From contig NZ_LQBL01000032.1 in NCBI RefSeq assembly GCF_001483745.1, positions 62,001-126,000 of the forward strand: a stretch of 64,000 nucleotides of DNA, given 5' to 3'. Shown in pieces: positions 17,595 through 26,891 of this stretch; position 1 is the first letter of the stretch, and every line of letters begins with the position of its first letter. The notes beneath the pieces were generated by a model. It worked only from the letters and a program-made list of their open reading frames with translations, ran no database searches and was not told where the DNA came from. The DNA comes from Serinicoccus chungangensis (lineage in GTDB: Bacteria > Actinomycetota > Actinomycetes > Actinomycetales > Dermatophilaceae). The translations under genes and the position numbers were made by a program.

Positions 17595-18610
17595 CCGGCC
17601 AGCTCCCGCACGATCTCGCCCGCCGGACGCTCCTGCGCGGCGCGCCACCCGCTCCCCGCCCAGAGGTGCAGCCGGTGGGTGTCCCCCGCCTCGGCGGCGG
17701 CTCGACGCAGCGGCCTGGTCAGCTGGTCGACGACGGGGAACGCCGCGGGCGCGTCGGCATACCGTCGCGTCCACCCGGTGGCGAGAGCACCGGCCACGCG
17801 GCCCGAGAAGGCCCGCGTCAGCACCCGCTCCCCCAGCCGCGGGTCGCGCAGGGCTGCCCGGTAGGTGCGGCCGGCCCCGGACTCGGGTGCCAGGAGCAGC
17901 GCGGTCCCGACCTGCACGGCGGCCGCGCCCGCGGAGAGCGCCCGGCGGACGTCGCCCGCGGTGGTGATGCCACCCGCCACCACCAGCGGCAGGTCGGTCT
18001 CCGGGCGGACCAGCTCGAGCAGCCCGAGGTGGTCCACGGGCTCGGGATCGACCCCCGGGTCGTGGGTCCCCCGGTGGCCCCCGGCCTCCTGCCCCTGCAG
18101 CACGAGCACGTCCGCCCCGCCCTCCGCCGCGGCACGGGCCTCGACGGAGGAGGTCACGGTGACGTGGACCTCGCACCCGACCCGGCGCCAGCGGTCGACC
18201 ACCCCGGCGTCCGGGACCCCGAAGGTGCAGGAGACGACCGGCGGCGCCAGGGTCTCCACGAGCTGCACCTTGGCCTCCCAGTGGTCGGTGTCGTGCCAGC
18301 TCACCGTCCCCGGCCGGACCCCGAGGTCGGCCGCCTCGGGCGCGATGCGCCGGGCGAAGGCCTCGACCTCGTCCCCCAGCGCCGCCCGGTCCAGGCGCTG
18401 CGGCACGAAGAGGTTGACGCCGAACGGCCGCGTGGTCAGGTCCCGCACGTGGACGAGGTCGGCGGCGAGCCGCTCCGGCGTCCGGTAGCCGGCCGCGAGC
18501 ATGCCCAGGCCCCCGGCGTCGCTCACGGCCGCGACGAGCAGCGGGGTCGTCACGCCACCCGCCATGGGGGCGGCGACCACCGGCCGGTCGGTCCGGGCCA
18601 GCACGCTCAC
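17591..18610 (-). CDS. nitronate monooxygenase (2-nitropropane dioxygenase family)
   Basis: A 339-residue FMN-dependent TIM-barrel enzyme. The N-terminal RPVVAAPMAGGVTTPLL, the LVLQGQEAGGHRG loop with the usual active-site His, and the phosphate-binding VAGGITTAGDVRRAL and GTALLLAPESG are present. Members oxidise nitronates to carbonyl compounds or detoxify propionate 3-nitronate. It overlaps dgt upstream and the kinase downstream by 4 bp each. Physiological substrate is unknown. Confidence 0.88.
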   Translation of the reverse strand: MSVLARTDRPVVAAPMAGGVTTPLLVAAVSDAGGLGMLAAGYRTPERLAADLVHVRDLTTRPFGVNLFVPQRLDRAALGDEVEAFARRIAPEAADLGVRPGTVSWHDTDHWEAKVQLVETLAPPVVSCTFGVPDAGVVDRWRRVGCEVHVTVTSSVEARAAAEGGADVLVLQGQEAGGHRGTHDPGVDPEPVDHLGLLELVRPETDLPLVVAGGITTAGDVRRALSAGAAAVQVGTALLLAPESGAGRTYRAALRDPRLGERVLTRAFSGRVAGALATGWTRRYADAPAAFPVVDQLTRPLRRAAAEAGDTHRLHLWAGSGWRAAQERPAGEIVRELAG

Positions 18611-19881
18611 CGGCCCTCCACCCGGGCGTGCACGGCGAGGGCCCGGGCGTCGGACAGGCTCGCCACCTGGTCGACCACCGCCCGCAGACGGGCCACGTCG
18701 TCCCCCGCCCGCTCGGCCGCGTGGGCGGCCTCCGCGTGGAGGGGGTCCAGCCGGCGCACGTCCGCGGAGTAGTGCTCCACCAGCCGGGTGAGGATGCGCT
18801 GCTCGCGCTCCATGGTGCTGCGCCGCTCCTCGCTGAGCATGACGAAGTGCGCCGCGACCGCCTTGAGGGCGGCCGCCTGCGCCCGCACCCGGTCGGGCAC
18901 CACGAGGTCCGCGGCGTAGCGGGTGAGCGGCCCCGGCCCGTGGCGCTCCCGGGTGGCGAGCTCGACGGTGTGGACGAAGTGGCCGATGAGGCGGGACGTC
19001 ATGTCCTTGAGCACGGCGAGGTCGGCCCGGGTACCGGTGTGCGCGGTCGGCACCCAGCCGGTGGCCAGGATGTCACCCAGCGCGGCGCGCAGGTCCTCGA
19101 CGCCGAGGTCGGCGGCGTACCAGTCCTGCGCGAGGGCGGCCACGGTGGCCTGGACGTCCTCGTCCCGCAGGGCCCTCGGGTCCACCCGTCCCGAGGCGAT
19201 GGCGTCCTCGACGTCGTGGACGCAGTAGGCGACGTCGTCCGACCAGTCCATCACCTGCGCCTCCAGGCAGCGTCGCCGTGGCTCGTCGAGCGGGGCGCCG
19301 TCCCGCACCCAGGCGAAGACGTCCCGGTCGTCGTCGTAGACGCCGAACTTCGCGGCTCCCACCCCCGCGGGTCCCCCGCCGCGCGGCCACGGGTACTTCG
19401 TCGCGGCGTCCAGGCTCGCCCGGGTGAGGTTCAGCCCCGCCGGCCGGCCGTCCTCGTGGCTGCGCTTGGCCTCCAGCCGGGTGAGCACGCGCAGGGTCTG
19501 GGCGTTGCCCTCGAAGCCGCCGGCGGGACCGGCCAGCGCGTCCAGCACGGCCTCGCCGTTGTGCCCGAAGGGTGGGTGCCCGATGTCGTGGGCGAGGCAG
19601 GCGGTGTCGACGACGTCCGCGTCGCACCCGAGGGCGGCGCCGAACTCACGGCCGATCTGCGCCACCTCCAGGGAGTGGGTGAGCCGGTTGCGCACGAAGT
19701 CGTCGGTCGTCGGCGCGAGCACCTGCGTGGTGGCCGCCAGGCGTCGCAGGGCCGCGGAGTGCAGCACCCGGGCCCGGTCACGCGCGAAGTCCTGACGGTC
19801 CGAGCGCTTCTGGGCCGGGTCCTCGGCCACCCACCGCTCACGCGCGGAGACGGCATACTCACCGGTCGGCTGGACGCTCAC
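18607..19881 (-). CDS. dgt: deoxyguanosinetriphosphate triphosphohydrolase-like protein
   Basis: A 424-residue HD-domain dNTP triphosphohydrolase that cleaves dNTP to deoxynucleoside and triphosphate and so tunes dNTP pools. The metal ligands are visible in RLTHSLEVAQIGREF, CLAHDIGHPPFGHNGE and the later MDWSDDVAYCVHDVED. It starts with GTG, overlapping the preceding gene in GTGA, and ends overlapping the next gene in ATGA. In many actinobacteria dgt is close to dnaG, as here. Confidence 0.93.
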   Translation of the reverse strand: MSVQPTGEYAVSARERWVAEDPAQKRSDRQDFARDRARVLHSAALRRLAATTQVLAPTTDDFVRNRLTHSLEVAQIGREFGAALGCDADVVDTACLAHDIGHPPFGHNGEAVLDALAGPAGGFEGNAQTLRVLTRLEAKRSHEDGRPAGLNLTRASLDAATKYPWPRGGGPAGVGAAKFGVYDDDRDVFAWVRDGAPLDEPRRRCLEAQVMDWSDDVAYCVHDVEDAIASGRVDPRALRDEDVQATVAALAQDWYAADLGVEDLRAALGDILATGWVPTAHTGTRADLAVLKDMTSRLIGHFVHTVELATRERHGPGPLTRYAADLVVPDRVRAQAAALKAVAAHFVMLSEERRSTMEREQRILTRLVEHYSADVRRLDPLHAEAAHAAERAGDDVARLRAVVDQVASLSDARALAVHARVEGR

Positions 19882-20375
19882 ACCGCCGAGGGTATGCGGT
19901 CACGTCCGCGGGCGCGGTCGCGCACCCGGCGCACGCCCCGTGCCAGGACCGGTCCGAGCGGACGGGTCGGCACGTCCAGGTAGCCGCCGCGCTCCAGCCC
20001 GGCGTGCCGCTCGAAGACGCATCGCGCGGCGCGGTCCCCGGTGCGCAGCCACGACCACCCCATCGAGGCCAGGTAGAGCGGCAGGAACGGCAGCCCCAGG
20101 CACACCGCCCACTGCCGGGAGTGGGTGAGCTCGTGGTCCAGCAGGCCGGGACGGTGGGCCAGGAGCCGGTCCAGGTCGTGCCGCGAGACCACCACGTCCC
20201 CGACGGTGAAGGCACCCGCCACCGGGAAGGACCAGCGGTAGTGGTCGGCGAGGTAGCACCGGGACGGACCACGCCGGATCCGCGCCCCGCCGAGGGCCGC
20301 GACGGTCAGGCCCAGGGGCGTCGACAGGTTGACCCAGTTGAGCAGGTGGCGCCCGCGCTCGGCCCGCGTGGCCAT
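19878..20375 (-). CDS. conserved actinobacterial protein with HELTHSRQW motif
   Basis: A 165-residue protein related to small actinobacterial proteins sometimes labelled Fe-S oxidoreductase, although it has no Cys cluster (only three scattered Cys). It carries LLDHELTHSRQW (about residues 77-88), an HExxH-like zinc-binding pattern, followed by a hydrophobic helix GLPFLPLYLASMGWSW, so it could be membrane associated. A preceding segment AGAFTVGDVVVSRHD is well conserved in the family as I recall it. The ATG overlaps the DUF2277 stop by 1 bp and its stop overlaps dgt by 4 bp. Protease activity is not shown. Confidence 0.75.
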   Translation of the reverse strand: MATRAERGRHLLNWVNLSTPLGLTVAALGGARIRRGPSRCYLADHYRWSFPVAGAFTVGDVVVSRHDLDRLLAHRPGLLDHELTHSRQWAVCLGLPFLPLYLASMGWSWLRTGDRAARCVFERHAGLERGGYLDVPTRPLGPVLARGVRRVRDRARGRDRIPSAV

Positions 20376-20647
20376 CAGGTGGCGGCGTAGCGCTGGGCGG
20401 CGCGCGCCCGGGCCTTGGCGGCCTCGGTCTCCCGGTCCTTGGGCGGGGCGCTGGTGACCAGCGACTCCAGGAGCTCCTCGGTCACCCGGGTGATCTCGGC
20501 GACCGCCGTGGCGTAGGCCTGCTCGTTGGCCCGGGACGGCTTGCTGGCGCCGCCCACCTTGCGGACGTACTGGAGCGCGGCGGCCTGCACCTCCGAGCGG
20601 GTGGCCGGGGGCTCGAAGTTGTGGAGCGGGCGGATGTTGCGGCACAT
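20375..20647 (-). CDS. DUF2277 family protein
   Basis: A 90-residue helical protein opening with MCRNIRPLHNFEPPATRSEV and ending with APPKDRETEAAKARARAAQR, diagnostic of DUF2277. Function unknown. It heads the coupled minus-strand group DUF2277, HELTH protein, dgt, nitronate monooxygenase, kinase. A weak -10-like CACAGT lies 7 nt before the ATG. It is divergent from the sulfurtransferase gene with a 60-nt spacer that must hold both promoters. Confidence 0.9.
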   Translation of the reverse strand: MCRNIRPLHNFEPPATRSEVQAAALQYVRKVGGASKPSRANEQAYATAVAEITRVTEELLESLVTSAPPKDRETEAAKARARAAQRYAAT

Positions 20648-20707
20648 GGTCCTCACTGTGCCACGTCGGGGTCGGGCCTGTCCGGGATCGGCGCTAGGGT
20701 GCGCGGC

Positions 20708-21586
20708 ATGGGCACCCTCCGCACCCCCTTCGCCGGCCCGCTGGTCACCGTCGACGACGTGCAGGCCGCGCTCGTCGGACCACCCGCCTCCCGGCCCGTC
20801 CTCGTCGACGTGCGCTGGTCGTTGGGTGCCGGACGAGAGGCCAACCAGGCGGCCTACCTCGAGGAGCACCTGCCGGGGGCGGCGTTCCTCGACCTGGAGT
20901 CGGCCCTGTCCGGCCCGCCCGCCCCGGACGGGAGGGGCGGGCGGCACCCGATGCCGGCGCGCCAGGACCTCGAGCACGGCCTGCGGGACGCGGGGGTCCG
21001 GGCCGGGCGGCCGGTGGTGTTCTACGACGCCGGTCCCGGCCTGGGCGCCGCCCGCGCGTGGTGGGTCACCGCCCACCACGGCCTCGAGGGCGCTGTGCTC
21101 GACGGGGGGCTGGCCGCCTGGCGGGCGGCCGGCCTGCCCACCGCCTCCGGTCCGGTCGACGTCCCGGAGGGCGACGTCGGCCTGCCCGGGGGCGCGCCGG
21201 GTCGCGAGCTGCTCGACGCCGACGGGCTGGTCAGGCACCAGGCGGCAGGGGGCCAGGTGCTCGACGCGCGGCCCGCCGACCGCTACCGGGGCGAGAACGA
21301 GACGATCGACCCGGTGGCGGGACACGTGCCGGGAGCGGTGAGCCTGCCGGCGCTGTCGCTGCTGGGGCCGGAGGGCCGTCTCCTCGACGCGGAGCAGGTG
21401 GTGCAGGCGCTGACCCGGGCCGGCGGTCGCACCGACCTCCCGACCGCGGTCTACTGCGGGTCGGGGGTGCAGGCCGCCCACCTCGCGCTGACCCTGGAGG
21501 CGCACGGGGTGGGCCCGCGTCCGGCGGTCTACGCCGGCTCGTGGAGCGACTGGGTCAGCGACCCCGGCCGTCCCGTGGAGCGGTGA
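20708..21586 (+). CDS. 3-mercaptopyruvate/thiosulfate sulfurtransferase (two rhodanese domains)
   Basis: A 292-residue tandem rhodanese. The N-terminal domain is the inactive copy (VLVDVRWSLGAGREANQAAY) and the C-terminal domain holds the catalytic loop YCGSGVQAAH. The CGSGV loop is closer to mercaptopyruvate sulfurtransferases than to thiosulfate rhodaneses. TAGGGT (20695-20700) ends 7 nt before the ATG, supporting a leaderless start. Its stop directly abuts the stop of the convergent DJ-1 gene with no spacer. Confidence 0.9.
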   Translation: MGTLRTPFAGPLVTVDDVQAALVGPPASRPVLVDVRWSLGAGREANQAAYLEEHLPGAAFLDLESALSGPPAPDGRGGRHPMPARQDLEHGLRDAGVRAGRPVVFYDAGPGLGAARAWWVTAHHGLEGAVLDGGLAAWRAAGLPTASGPVDVPEGDVGLPGGAPGRELLDADGLVRHQAAGGQVLDARPADRYRGENETIDPVAGHVPGAVSLPALSLLGPEGRLLDAEQVVQALTRAGGRTDLPTAVYCGSGVQAAHLALTLEAHGVGPRPAVYAGSWSDWVSDPGRPVER

Positions 21587-22111
21587 TCAGCCGCCGACGG
21601 AGCGCAGCAGCTCGCGGTTGAAGGCGGACAGGTCGGCGGGGGTGCGGCTGGACACGAGCCAGTCGTCGACGACGACCTCCTCGTCGACCCAGGTGACCCC
21701 CGCGTTGCGCAGGTCCGTCTGCAGCGACGGGAAGGAGGTCATGGTGCGGCCGTCGAGCACGGCCGCGTCGGTGAGGATCCACGCCCCGTGGCAGATGACC
21801 GACACCGGCTTGGCCTGCTGCCCGAAGTGCCGGGCGAAGGCCACGGCGTCCTCGTCCATGCGCAGGGTGTCCGCGTTGCCGACCCCACCGGGCAGGACGA
21901 GCGCGTCGTAGGAGGCGGGGTCGGCGTCGCCCACGACGACGTCGACGTCCTGCGTGTGCCCGTTCTTGCCGGTCACGCTGCCGGACTCGGGGGCGATGAG
22001 GTGGGGCGTCCCGCCGGCCTCGACCACGGCGTCCCAGGGGCTGGTGAGCTCACTGTCCTCGAAGTCGTCGGTGAGCAGGAAGGCTACGGTCTTTCCATCG
22101 AGTTGTCCCAT
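21587..22111 (-). CDS. DJ-1/PfpI family protein (type 1 glutamine amidotransferase-like)
   Basis: A 174-residue flavodoxin-like protein with the nucleophile elbow SVICHGAWIL (Cys-His) and the oxyanion region LVLPGGVGNADTLR. PfpI/YhbO-type members act as stress deglycases or glyoxalases; the exact activity is not predictable. TACCGT on the minus strand ends 7 nt before the ATG at 22111, which supports that start over a GTG three codons upstream. Confidence 0.88.
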   Translation of the reverse strand: MGQLDGKTVAFLLTDDFEDSELTSPWDAVVEAGGTPHLIAPESGSVTGKNGHTQDVDVVVGDADPASYDALVLPGGVGNADTLRMDEDAVAFARHFGQQAKPVSVICHGAWILTDAAVLDGRTMTSFPSLQTDLRNAGVTWVDEEVVVDDWLVSSRTPADLSAFNRELLRSVGG

Positions 22112-22156
22112 GCCCACCACGGTAGGAGCCCGACGCCGCTCCTGCAGGATGAGCCG

Positions 22157-23356
22157 TCAGCCGCCGCTCACCGAGAGCTCGGCGTGGGCGACGGCGGCCT
22201 GCTGGTCGCCGTCGAGCCGGCGGCCCTCCAGCCACCGGTCCGGCAGCGCCACGACCCGGGGGGAACCCGCCCGGCCGCGCTGGCCCTCGGCGGCCTCACC
22301 GGGCCAGGGCTGGTCGAGGTCGAGGCTGTCGATGAGGCGGTCGAGGTCGGCCAGGGTGTGCACGAGCCCGAGCTGGTGGCGCAGCTGACCCCCGACGCGG
22401 AAGCCCTTGGTGTACCAGGCGATGTGCTTGCGGATGTCGCGGCAGCCGTGGCCCTCGTCGCCGTGGAAGTCGGCGAGCAGCTCGGCGTGCCGGCGCAGCA
22501 CCCGGCACACCTCCCGCAGCGTGGGCTCCACCCGCACGGAGGACCCGGCGAAGGCCGCGGCCAGGTCGGTGAACAGCCACGGCCGGCCCAGGCAGCCGCG
22601 CCCGACGACCACGCCGTCGCAGCCGGTGCGCTCGACCATCGCCAGCGCGTCCTCGGCCGACCAGATGTCGCCGTTGCCGAGGACCGGGATGGAGGTGACG
22701 GCGGCCTTCAGCTCGGCGATGCGGCTCCAGTCGGCCTGGCCGGAGTAGGCCTGCGCGGCGGTGCGGGCGTGCAGGGCCACCGCGGCCACCCCCTCGTCCT
22801 CGGCGATGCGCCCGGCGTCGAGGAAGGTCTCGTGGTCGGCATCGATGCCCACCCGCATCTTCACCGTCACCGGGACGCCCGCGGGCGTGGCCTCGCGGAC
22901 CGCCTCCCGCACGATGCCGCGGAAGAGCTCGGTCTTCCACGGCAGCGCCGCTCCCCCGCCCTTGCGGGTGACCTTGGGCACCGGGCAGCCGAAGTTGAGG
23001 TCGACGTGGTCGGCGCGGTCCTCCTCGACCAGCATCCGCACGGCCGCCCCGACGGTCGCCGGGTCGACAGCGTAGAGCTGGATGGAGCGCGGGGACTCCC
23101 CCGCCTCGTGCTCGATGAGCTTCATCGAGATGGGGGTCCGCTCGACGAGGGCCCGGGAGGTGATCATCTCGCTGACGTAGAGGCAGTCCGAGCCGCCGGC
23201 CGACCCGGCCGCCGCCAGCCCCTCCTGGCCGTACTCCCGGCACAGGCGACGGAAGGCGCGGTTGGTGATGCCGGCCATGGGTGCGAGCACCACCGGGGAG
23301 TCGATGGTGTGCGGGCCGATCTGCAGCGGAGGGAGGACAGGGGCGGTGATCGTCAT
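22157..23356 (-). CDS. dusB: tRNA-dihydrouridine synthase
   Basis: A 399-residue FMN enzyme that reduces uridine to dihydrouridine in tRNA D-loops. Typical blocks are VVLAPMAGITNRAFRRLC, HVDLNFGCPVPKVTRKGGG with the catalytic Cys, and VLGNGDIWSAEDAL. The C-terminal tail (after about residue 350) is longer than in E. coli DusB. The ATG overlaps the lysG stop in ATGA, so a LysR regulator and this enzyme share an mRNA. Confidence 0.93.
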   Translation of the reverse strand: MTITAPVLPPLQIGPHTIDSPVVLAPMAGITNRAFRRLCREYGQEGLAAAGSAGGSDCLYVSEMITSRALVERTPISMKLIEHEAGESPRSIQLYAVDPATVGAAVRMLVEEDRADHVDLNFGCPVPKVTRKGGGAALPWKTELFRGIVREAVREATPAGVPVTVKMRVGIDADHETFLDAGRIAEDEGVAAVALHARTAAQAYSGQADWSRIAELKAAVTSIPVLGNGDIWSAEDALAMVERTGCDGVVVGRGCLGRPWLFTDLAAAFAGSSVRVEPTLREVCRVLRRHAELLADFHGDEGHGCRDIRKHIAWYTKGFRVGGQLRHQLGLVHTLADLDRLIDSLDLDQPWPGEAAEGQRGRAGSPRVVALPDRWLEGRRLDGDQQAAVAHAELSVSGG

Positions 23357-24297
23357 GGCTGCTCCATTGTCCCACCACCGCGGGACCGCGCGGGCCGGGC
23401 GCTGCGCGACGTGAGCGTCTGCGCGGCCTGCTCGGTGACGCAGCGGGTGAGCACGTCGAGGGTGCGCGAGGACAGCCGGGCGCTGAGCCAGTGCAGCGGC
23501 ACCTCGGTCTCGGCACGCGGACCCAGGACCACCAGCGCGCCGTCGTCCAGGAGCGGCGCCGCCCACTCGACGGGCAGCATCCCCCACCCCATGCCCAGGA
23601 CGACCGCGTCGGCGAAACCGTGGCTCGACCCGACCACGTGCGCGGGTGGGTCCACCCCGCGGCGCGCCCACCGCCGGGCGACCCGGTGCTGCATCCGGTC
23701 CCGCGCGTCGAAGCGCACGATCGGGGCCGCGTCCAGCGCGGCGGCCCGCGGCCCGTCGGCGAACCACCGCTGGTGGAAGGCGGGAGAGCAGACGGCGACG
23801 TACCGCATCGCCCCGAGCGCCGTCAGCCGGCACCCCGGCACCGGGGTCGGGTCCGCGGTCACCGCCGCCAGCGCGGACCCGGAGCGGACCCGGTCGGAGG
23901 CGTACTCCTCGTCCTCCCGGACGAGCTCGAGCACCACCCCGAGCTCGTCCTGGGCGCGGGCGAGCGCGGGCAGCAGCCAGGTGGCCAGGGAGTCGGCGTT
24001 GACCACCACCGCCACGGTCGGGTATGCCGTGCCGTCCGGCCCGGGGACCAGCTCGGCCAGCGCATCGCCCAGCAGGACCTCCCACTGACCCGCCAGGCGG
24101 AGCAGCACCTCCCCGGCCGGGGTCGCGCGGGTCGGCTTGGTGCGGGTCACGACGACGCGGCCCAGCGCCTGCTCGAGCGCCCGGACGCGCTGGGACACCG
24201 CCGACGGCGTCACCCGCAGCCGGGACGCCGCCCGGTCGAAGGTCCCCTCCTGCACGACCGCGCTCAACGTGGTCAGCGCGACGGGGTCGAGGTCCAT
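23353..24297 (-). CDS. lysG: LysR-family regulator, LysG/ArgP type
   Basis: A 314-residue LysR regulator: winged helix at residues 1-60 (AASRLRVTPSAVSQRVRALE) and a periplasmic-binding-like effector domain. It is divergent from a LysE exporter gene, the classic LysG-LysE arrangement in which the regulator senses lysine or arginine and turns on export. The ATG at 24297 is preferred; a TTG three codons earlier is unlikely. It is translationally coupled to dusB downstream. The 83-nt divergent spacer should hold the operator. Confidence 0.9.
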   Translation of the reverse strand: MDLDPVALTTLSAVVQEGTFDRAASRLRVTPSAVSQRVRALEQALGRVVVTRTKPTRATPAGEVLLRLAGQWEVLLGDALAELVPGPDGTAYPTVAVVVNADSLATWLLPALARAQDELGVVLELVREDEEYASDRVRSGSALAAVTADPTPVPGCRLTALGAMRYVAVCSPAFHQRWFADGPRAAALDAAPIVRFDARDRMQHRVARRWARRGVDPPAHVVGSSHGFADAVVLGMGWGMLPVEWAAPLLDDGALVVLGPRAETEVPLHWLSARLSSRTLDVLTRCVTEQAAQTLTSRSARPARSRGGGTMEQP

Positions 24298-24380
24298 GTG
24301 AAGCAACGCTACAGGTTCTGCACAATCCTTCGTGGCTGTTGATGCCCGGGTCCTGCCGCCCGCCGCCTACCGTGGTGACC

Positions 24381-24989
24381 ATGCCGCTCCCTCTCGTCGC
24401 CGCCGGCCTCGTCACCGGCCTCGCCCTCATCGCCGCGGTGGGCGCGCAGAACGCCTACCTGCTGCGGCAGGGGTTGCGCCGTCAGCACGTCGGTGCGCTG
24501 GTGACGCTGTGCGCCGCCTCCGACGTGGTGCTCATCGGGCTGGCCGTGCTGGGGGTCGGTGCGGCGGTCCAGCAGTGGCCGGCGTTCCTCACCCTCGCGC
24601 GCTGGGGCGGGGGGCTGTTCGTCATCGGCTACGGGCTCCACGTGGGCTGGCGCGCGCTGCGCCCCGGCGAGACCCTGGTGGCCGGCGCGGGGCGACAGGT
24701 GTCCCTGCGCCGCGCGCTGACCACGATGGCCGCCCTGACCTGGCTCAACCCGCACCTCTACCTCGACATCATCGTGCTCGGCTCCATCGCCAACACGCAC
24801 GGCCCGCAGGGTCGGTGGTGGTACTACGCAGGGCTCGTGGGCGCCAGCGTCCTGTGGTTCAGCGCGCTCGGGTTCGGGTCACGACGCCTGGCGCCCCTGC
24901 TGGCCCGACCCCGGGCCTGGCAGGTCCTCGACGCGCTCATCGCGCTCGTCATGCTGGGCCTGGGCGCCGCCCTGCTCACCGGCGGCTGA
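24381..24989 (+). CDS. lysE: LysE/ArgO family amino-acid exporter
   Basis: A 202-residue membrane protein with about five or six hydrophobic segments. The N-terminal GLALIAAVGAQNAYLLRQGL and the block TWLNPHLYLD are hallmarks of LysE/ArgO exporters, which pump out excess lysine or arginine. TACCGT (24368-24373) ends 7 nt before the ATG, suggesting a leaderless mRNA. It is divergent from lysG. Confidence 0.94.
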   Translation: MPLPLVAAGLVTGLALIAAVGAQNAYLLRQGLRRQHVGALVTLCAASDVVLIGLAVLGVGAAVQQWPAFLTLARWGGGLFVIGYGLHVGWRALRPGETLVAGAGRQVSLRRALTTMAALTWLNPHLYLDIIVLGSIANTHGPQGRWWYYAGLVGASVLWFSALGFGSRRLAPLLARPRAWQVLDALIALVMLGLGAALLTGG

Positions 24990-25029
24990 GGCATACCCTC
25001 GGTCCACCGGGCGTCCGAGGACGCCGCCG

Positions 25030-26427
25030 TCAGCAGCCGATCAGCCGCTGCGCGAGGTAGGACTCCACCTGGTCCAGCGACACCCGCTCCTGGCCCATCG
25101 AGTCGCGGTCGCGGATGGTCACGGCCTGGTCCTCGAGGGTGTCGAAGTCGACGGTGACGCAGTAGGGGGTGCCGATCTCGTCCTGGCGCCGGTAGCGCTT
25201 GCCGATGGCCCCGGCGTCGTCCACGTCGACCATCCAGTGCTGGCGGAGCCGGGCGGCGAGGTCCTTCGCCTTCGGCGTGAGGTCGGCGTTGCGCGAGAGC
25301 GGCAGCACGGCGACCTTGACCGGGGCCAGCCGCGGGTCGAGGCGCAGGACCACCCGCTTGTCCACGCCTCCCTTGGTGTTGGGCGCCTCGTCCTCGGCGT
25401 AGGCGTCCACGAGGAAGGTCATGAGCGAGCGGGACAACCCCGCCGCCGGCTCGATGACGTAGGGGACGTAGCGCTCACCGCTGGCCTGGTCGAAGTAGGA
25501 CAGCTCCTGGCCCGAGTGCTCGCTGTGCGTGGACAGGTCGAAGTCCGTGCGGTTGGCGATGCCCTCCAGCTCGCCCCACTCGCTGCCGGTGAAGTTGAAG
25601 CGGTACTCGATGTCCACGGTGCGCTTGGAGTAGTGCGACAGCTTGTCGGCCGGGTGCTCGAGGTGGCGCAGGTTGTCGGGGTCGATGCCGAGGTCGGTGT
25701 ACCACCGGGTGCGCTCGTCGATCCAGTACTGGTGCCACTCCTCGTCCTCGCCCGGCTTGACGAAGAACTCCATCTCCATCTGCTCGAACTCACGGGTGCG
25801 GAAGATGAAGTTGCCCGGCGTGATCTCGTTGCGGAAGGACTTGCCGGTCTGGGCGATGCCGAACGGCGGCTTCTTGCGGGACGTGGCGAGGACGTTGGCG
25901 AAGTTGACGAAGATGCCCTGCGCGGTCTCCGGGCGCAGGTAGTGCAGGCCGGACTCGTCCTCGATGACCCCGAGGTAGGTCTTGAGCATCATGTTGAACT
26001 CGCGCGGGGCCGTCCACGCCTTGTTGCCGCAGTGGGGGCAGGTGATGTCCTCCAGCGGCACGTCGTCGGGGTCGACCTCCTTGCCCTTGCGCGCCGCCTT
26101 CTCGGCCACCGCCTCCTGCATGTGGTCGACCCGGAAGCGCTTGTGGCAGGACTGGCACTCGGTGAGCGGGTCGGAGAACTCCCCCACGTGCCCGGAGGCC
26201 ACCCAGGTCTGCCGCGGCAGGATGATCGAGGAGTCCAGGCCGACGACGTCGTCGCGGGTCTGGACCATCGAGCGCCACCACTGCCGCTTGATGTTCTCCT
26301 TCAGCGCCACGCCCAGGGGGCCGTAGTCCCAGGCCGACCGGGTGCCCCCGTAGATGTCCCCCGACGGGAACACGAAGCCTCGGCGCTTGCACAGGGACAC
26401 GACGGTATCGACGGTGGAGGGAGCCAT
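25030..26427 (-). CDS. glyS: glycine--tRNA ligase (single-chain, alpha2 type)
   Basis: A 465-residue class II glycyl-tRNA synthetase. Motif 2 ([20 protein letters not shown] is split here: [22 protein letters not shown]) and motif 3 in the [12 protein letters not shown] region are present, with the C-terminal anticodon-binding domain. A zinc-like pair CQSCHKRF and CPHCGNKA lies in the insertion. TAGACT on the minus strand ends 6 nt before the ATG, indicating a leaderless mRNA. It is divergent from the DUF6703-like gene. Confidence 0.97.
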   Translation of the reverse strand: MAPSTVDTVVSLCKRRGFVFPSGDIYGGTRSAWDYGPLGVALKENIKRQWWRSMVQTRDDVVGLDSSIILPRQTWVASGHVGEFSDPLTECQSCHKRFRVDHMQEAVAEKAARKGKEVDPDDVPLEDITCPHCGNKAWTAPREFNMMLKTYLGVIEDESGLHYLRPETAQGIFVNFANVLATSRKKPPFGIAQTGKSFRNEITPGNFIFRTREFEQMEMEFFVKPGEDEEWHQYWIDERTRWYTDLGIDPDNLRHLEHPADKLSHYSKRTVDIEYRFNFTGSEWGELEGIANRTDFDLSTHSEHSGQELSYFDQASGERYVPYVIEPAAGLSRSLMTFLVDAYAEDEAPNTKGGVDKRVVLRLDPRLAPVKVAVLPLSRNADLTPKAKDLAARLRQHWMVDVDDAGAIGKRYRRQDEIGTPYCVTVDFDTLEDQAVTIRDRDSMGQERVSLDQVESYLAQRLIGC

Positions 26428-26482
26428 GGGCCCAGTCTAAGCGGCGTGCGGCAGGCCTCCGGACCCGGTTTAGGCTGGTCCG

Positions 26483-26824
26483 GTGAGCACCAGCGAGCCC
26501 TCCCCCGACCGCGAGGCACCGGGCGCCACGGCGGCGCCCGGTCCGGTGCGCAGCGCCGTCGAGCGGGCCAGCCGACCGGCCCTGCTGCAGCTGGCCCGGC
26601 TGCCGGTGTGGCTGCCGTTCCTGGCGCTGCTGCTGCTCATCCTCGGGGGCGGCATCCTCGGGGGCACCGCCGGCTGGATCCTCGTCGGCGTCGCCCTGGC
26701 CTTCGTCGGCTGGCTCTTCTACCTCTCCTGGCCGCGGCTGACCGGGGTCGAGCGACTCATGCGGGTGTCCGTGCTGCTCCTCTTCCTCGCCGTGACCGTC
26801 GTCCAGCTGGTCCCGCGCGGCTGA
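26483..26824 (+). CDS. small membrane protein, DUF6703-like
   Basis: A 113-residue protein with a disordered Pro/Ala N-terminus (about 1-30), the motif RPALLQLARLPVWLP, and three hydrophobic segments (about 43-58, 62-78, 92-108). It resembles actinobacterial DUF6703 proteins, named from memory. It starts with GTG, and TAGGCT (26471-26476) ends 6 nt upstream. It lies between glyS and the zinc operon. No function is known. Confidence 0.7.
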   Translation: MSTSEPSPDREAPGATAAPGPVRSAVERASRPALLQLARLPVWLPFLALLLLILGGGILGGTAGWILVGVALAFVGWLFYLSWPRLTGVERLMRVSVLLLFLAVTVVQLVPRG

Positions 26825-26856
26825 CCCCGGGCCGGGGCGTGCGCCCGGTCACTGTT

Positions 26857-26885
26857 TTGACAATCATTCTCACGCTGCCCAGACT
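26857..26885 (+). promoter_or_regulatory. Zur box overlapping the znuA promoter
   Basis: TGACAATCATTCTCA at 26858-26872 fits the palindrome TGAnAATnATTnTCA used by Zur/Fur repressors in actinobacteria. It overlaps a perfect -35 TTGACA (26857-26862); a -10-like CAGACT follows after 17 bp (26880-26885) and ends 6 nt before the znuA ATG. Zinc-loaded Zur would block polymerase here. The repressor gene is the last gene of the operon. Confidence 0.88.
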
Positions 26886-26891
26886 AGAGGT

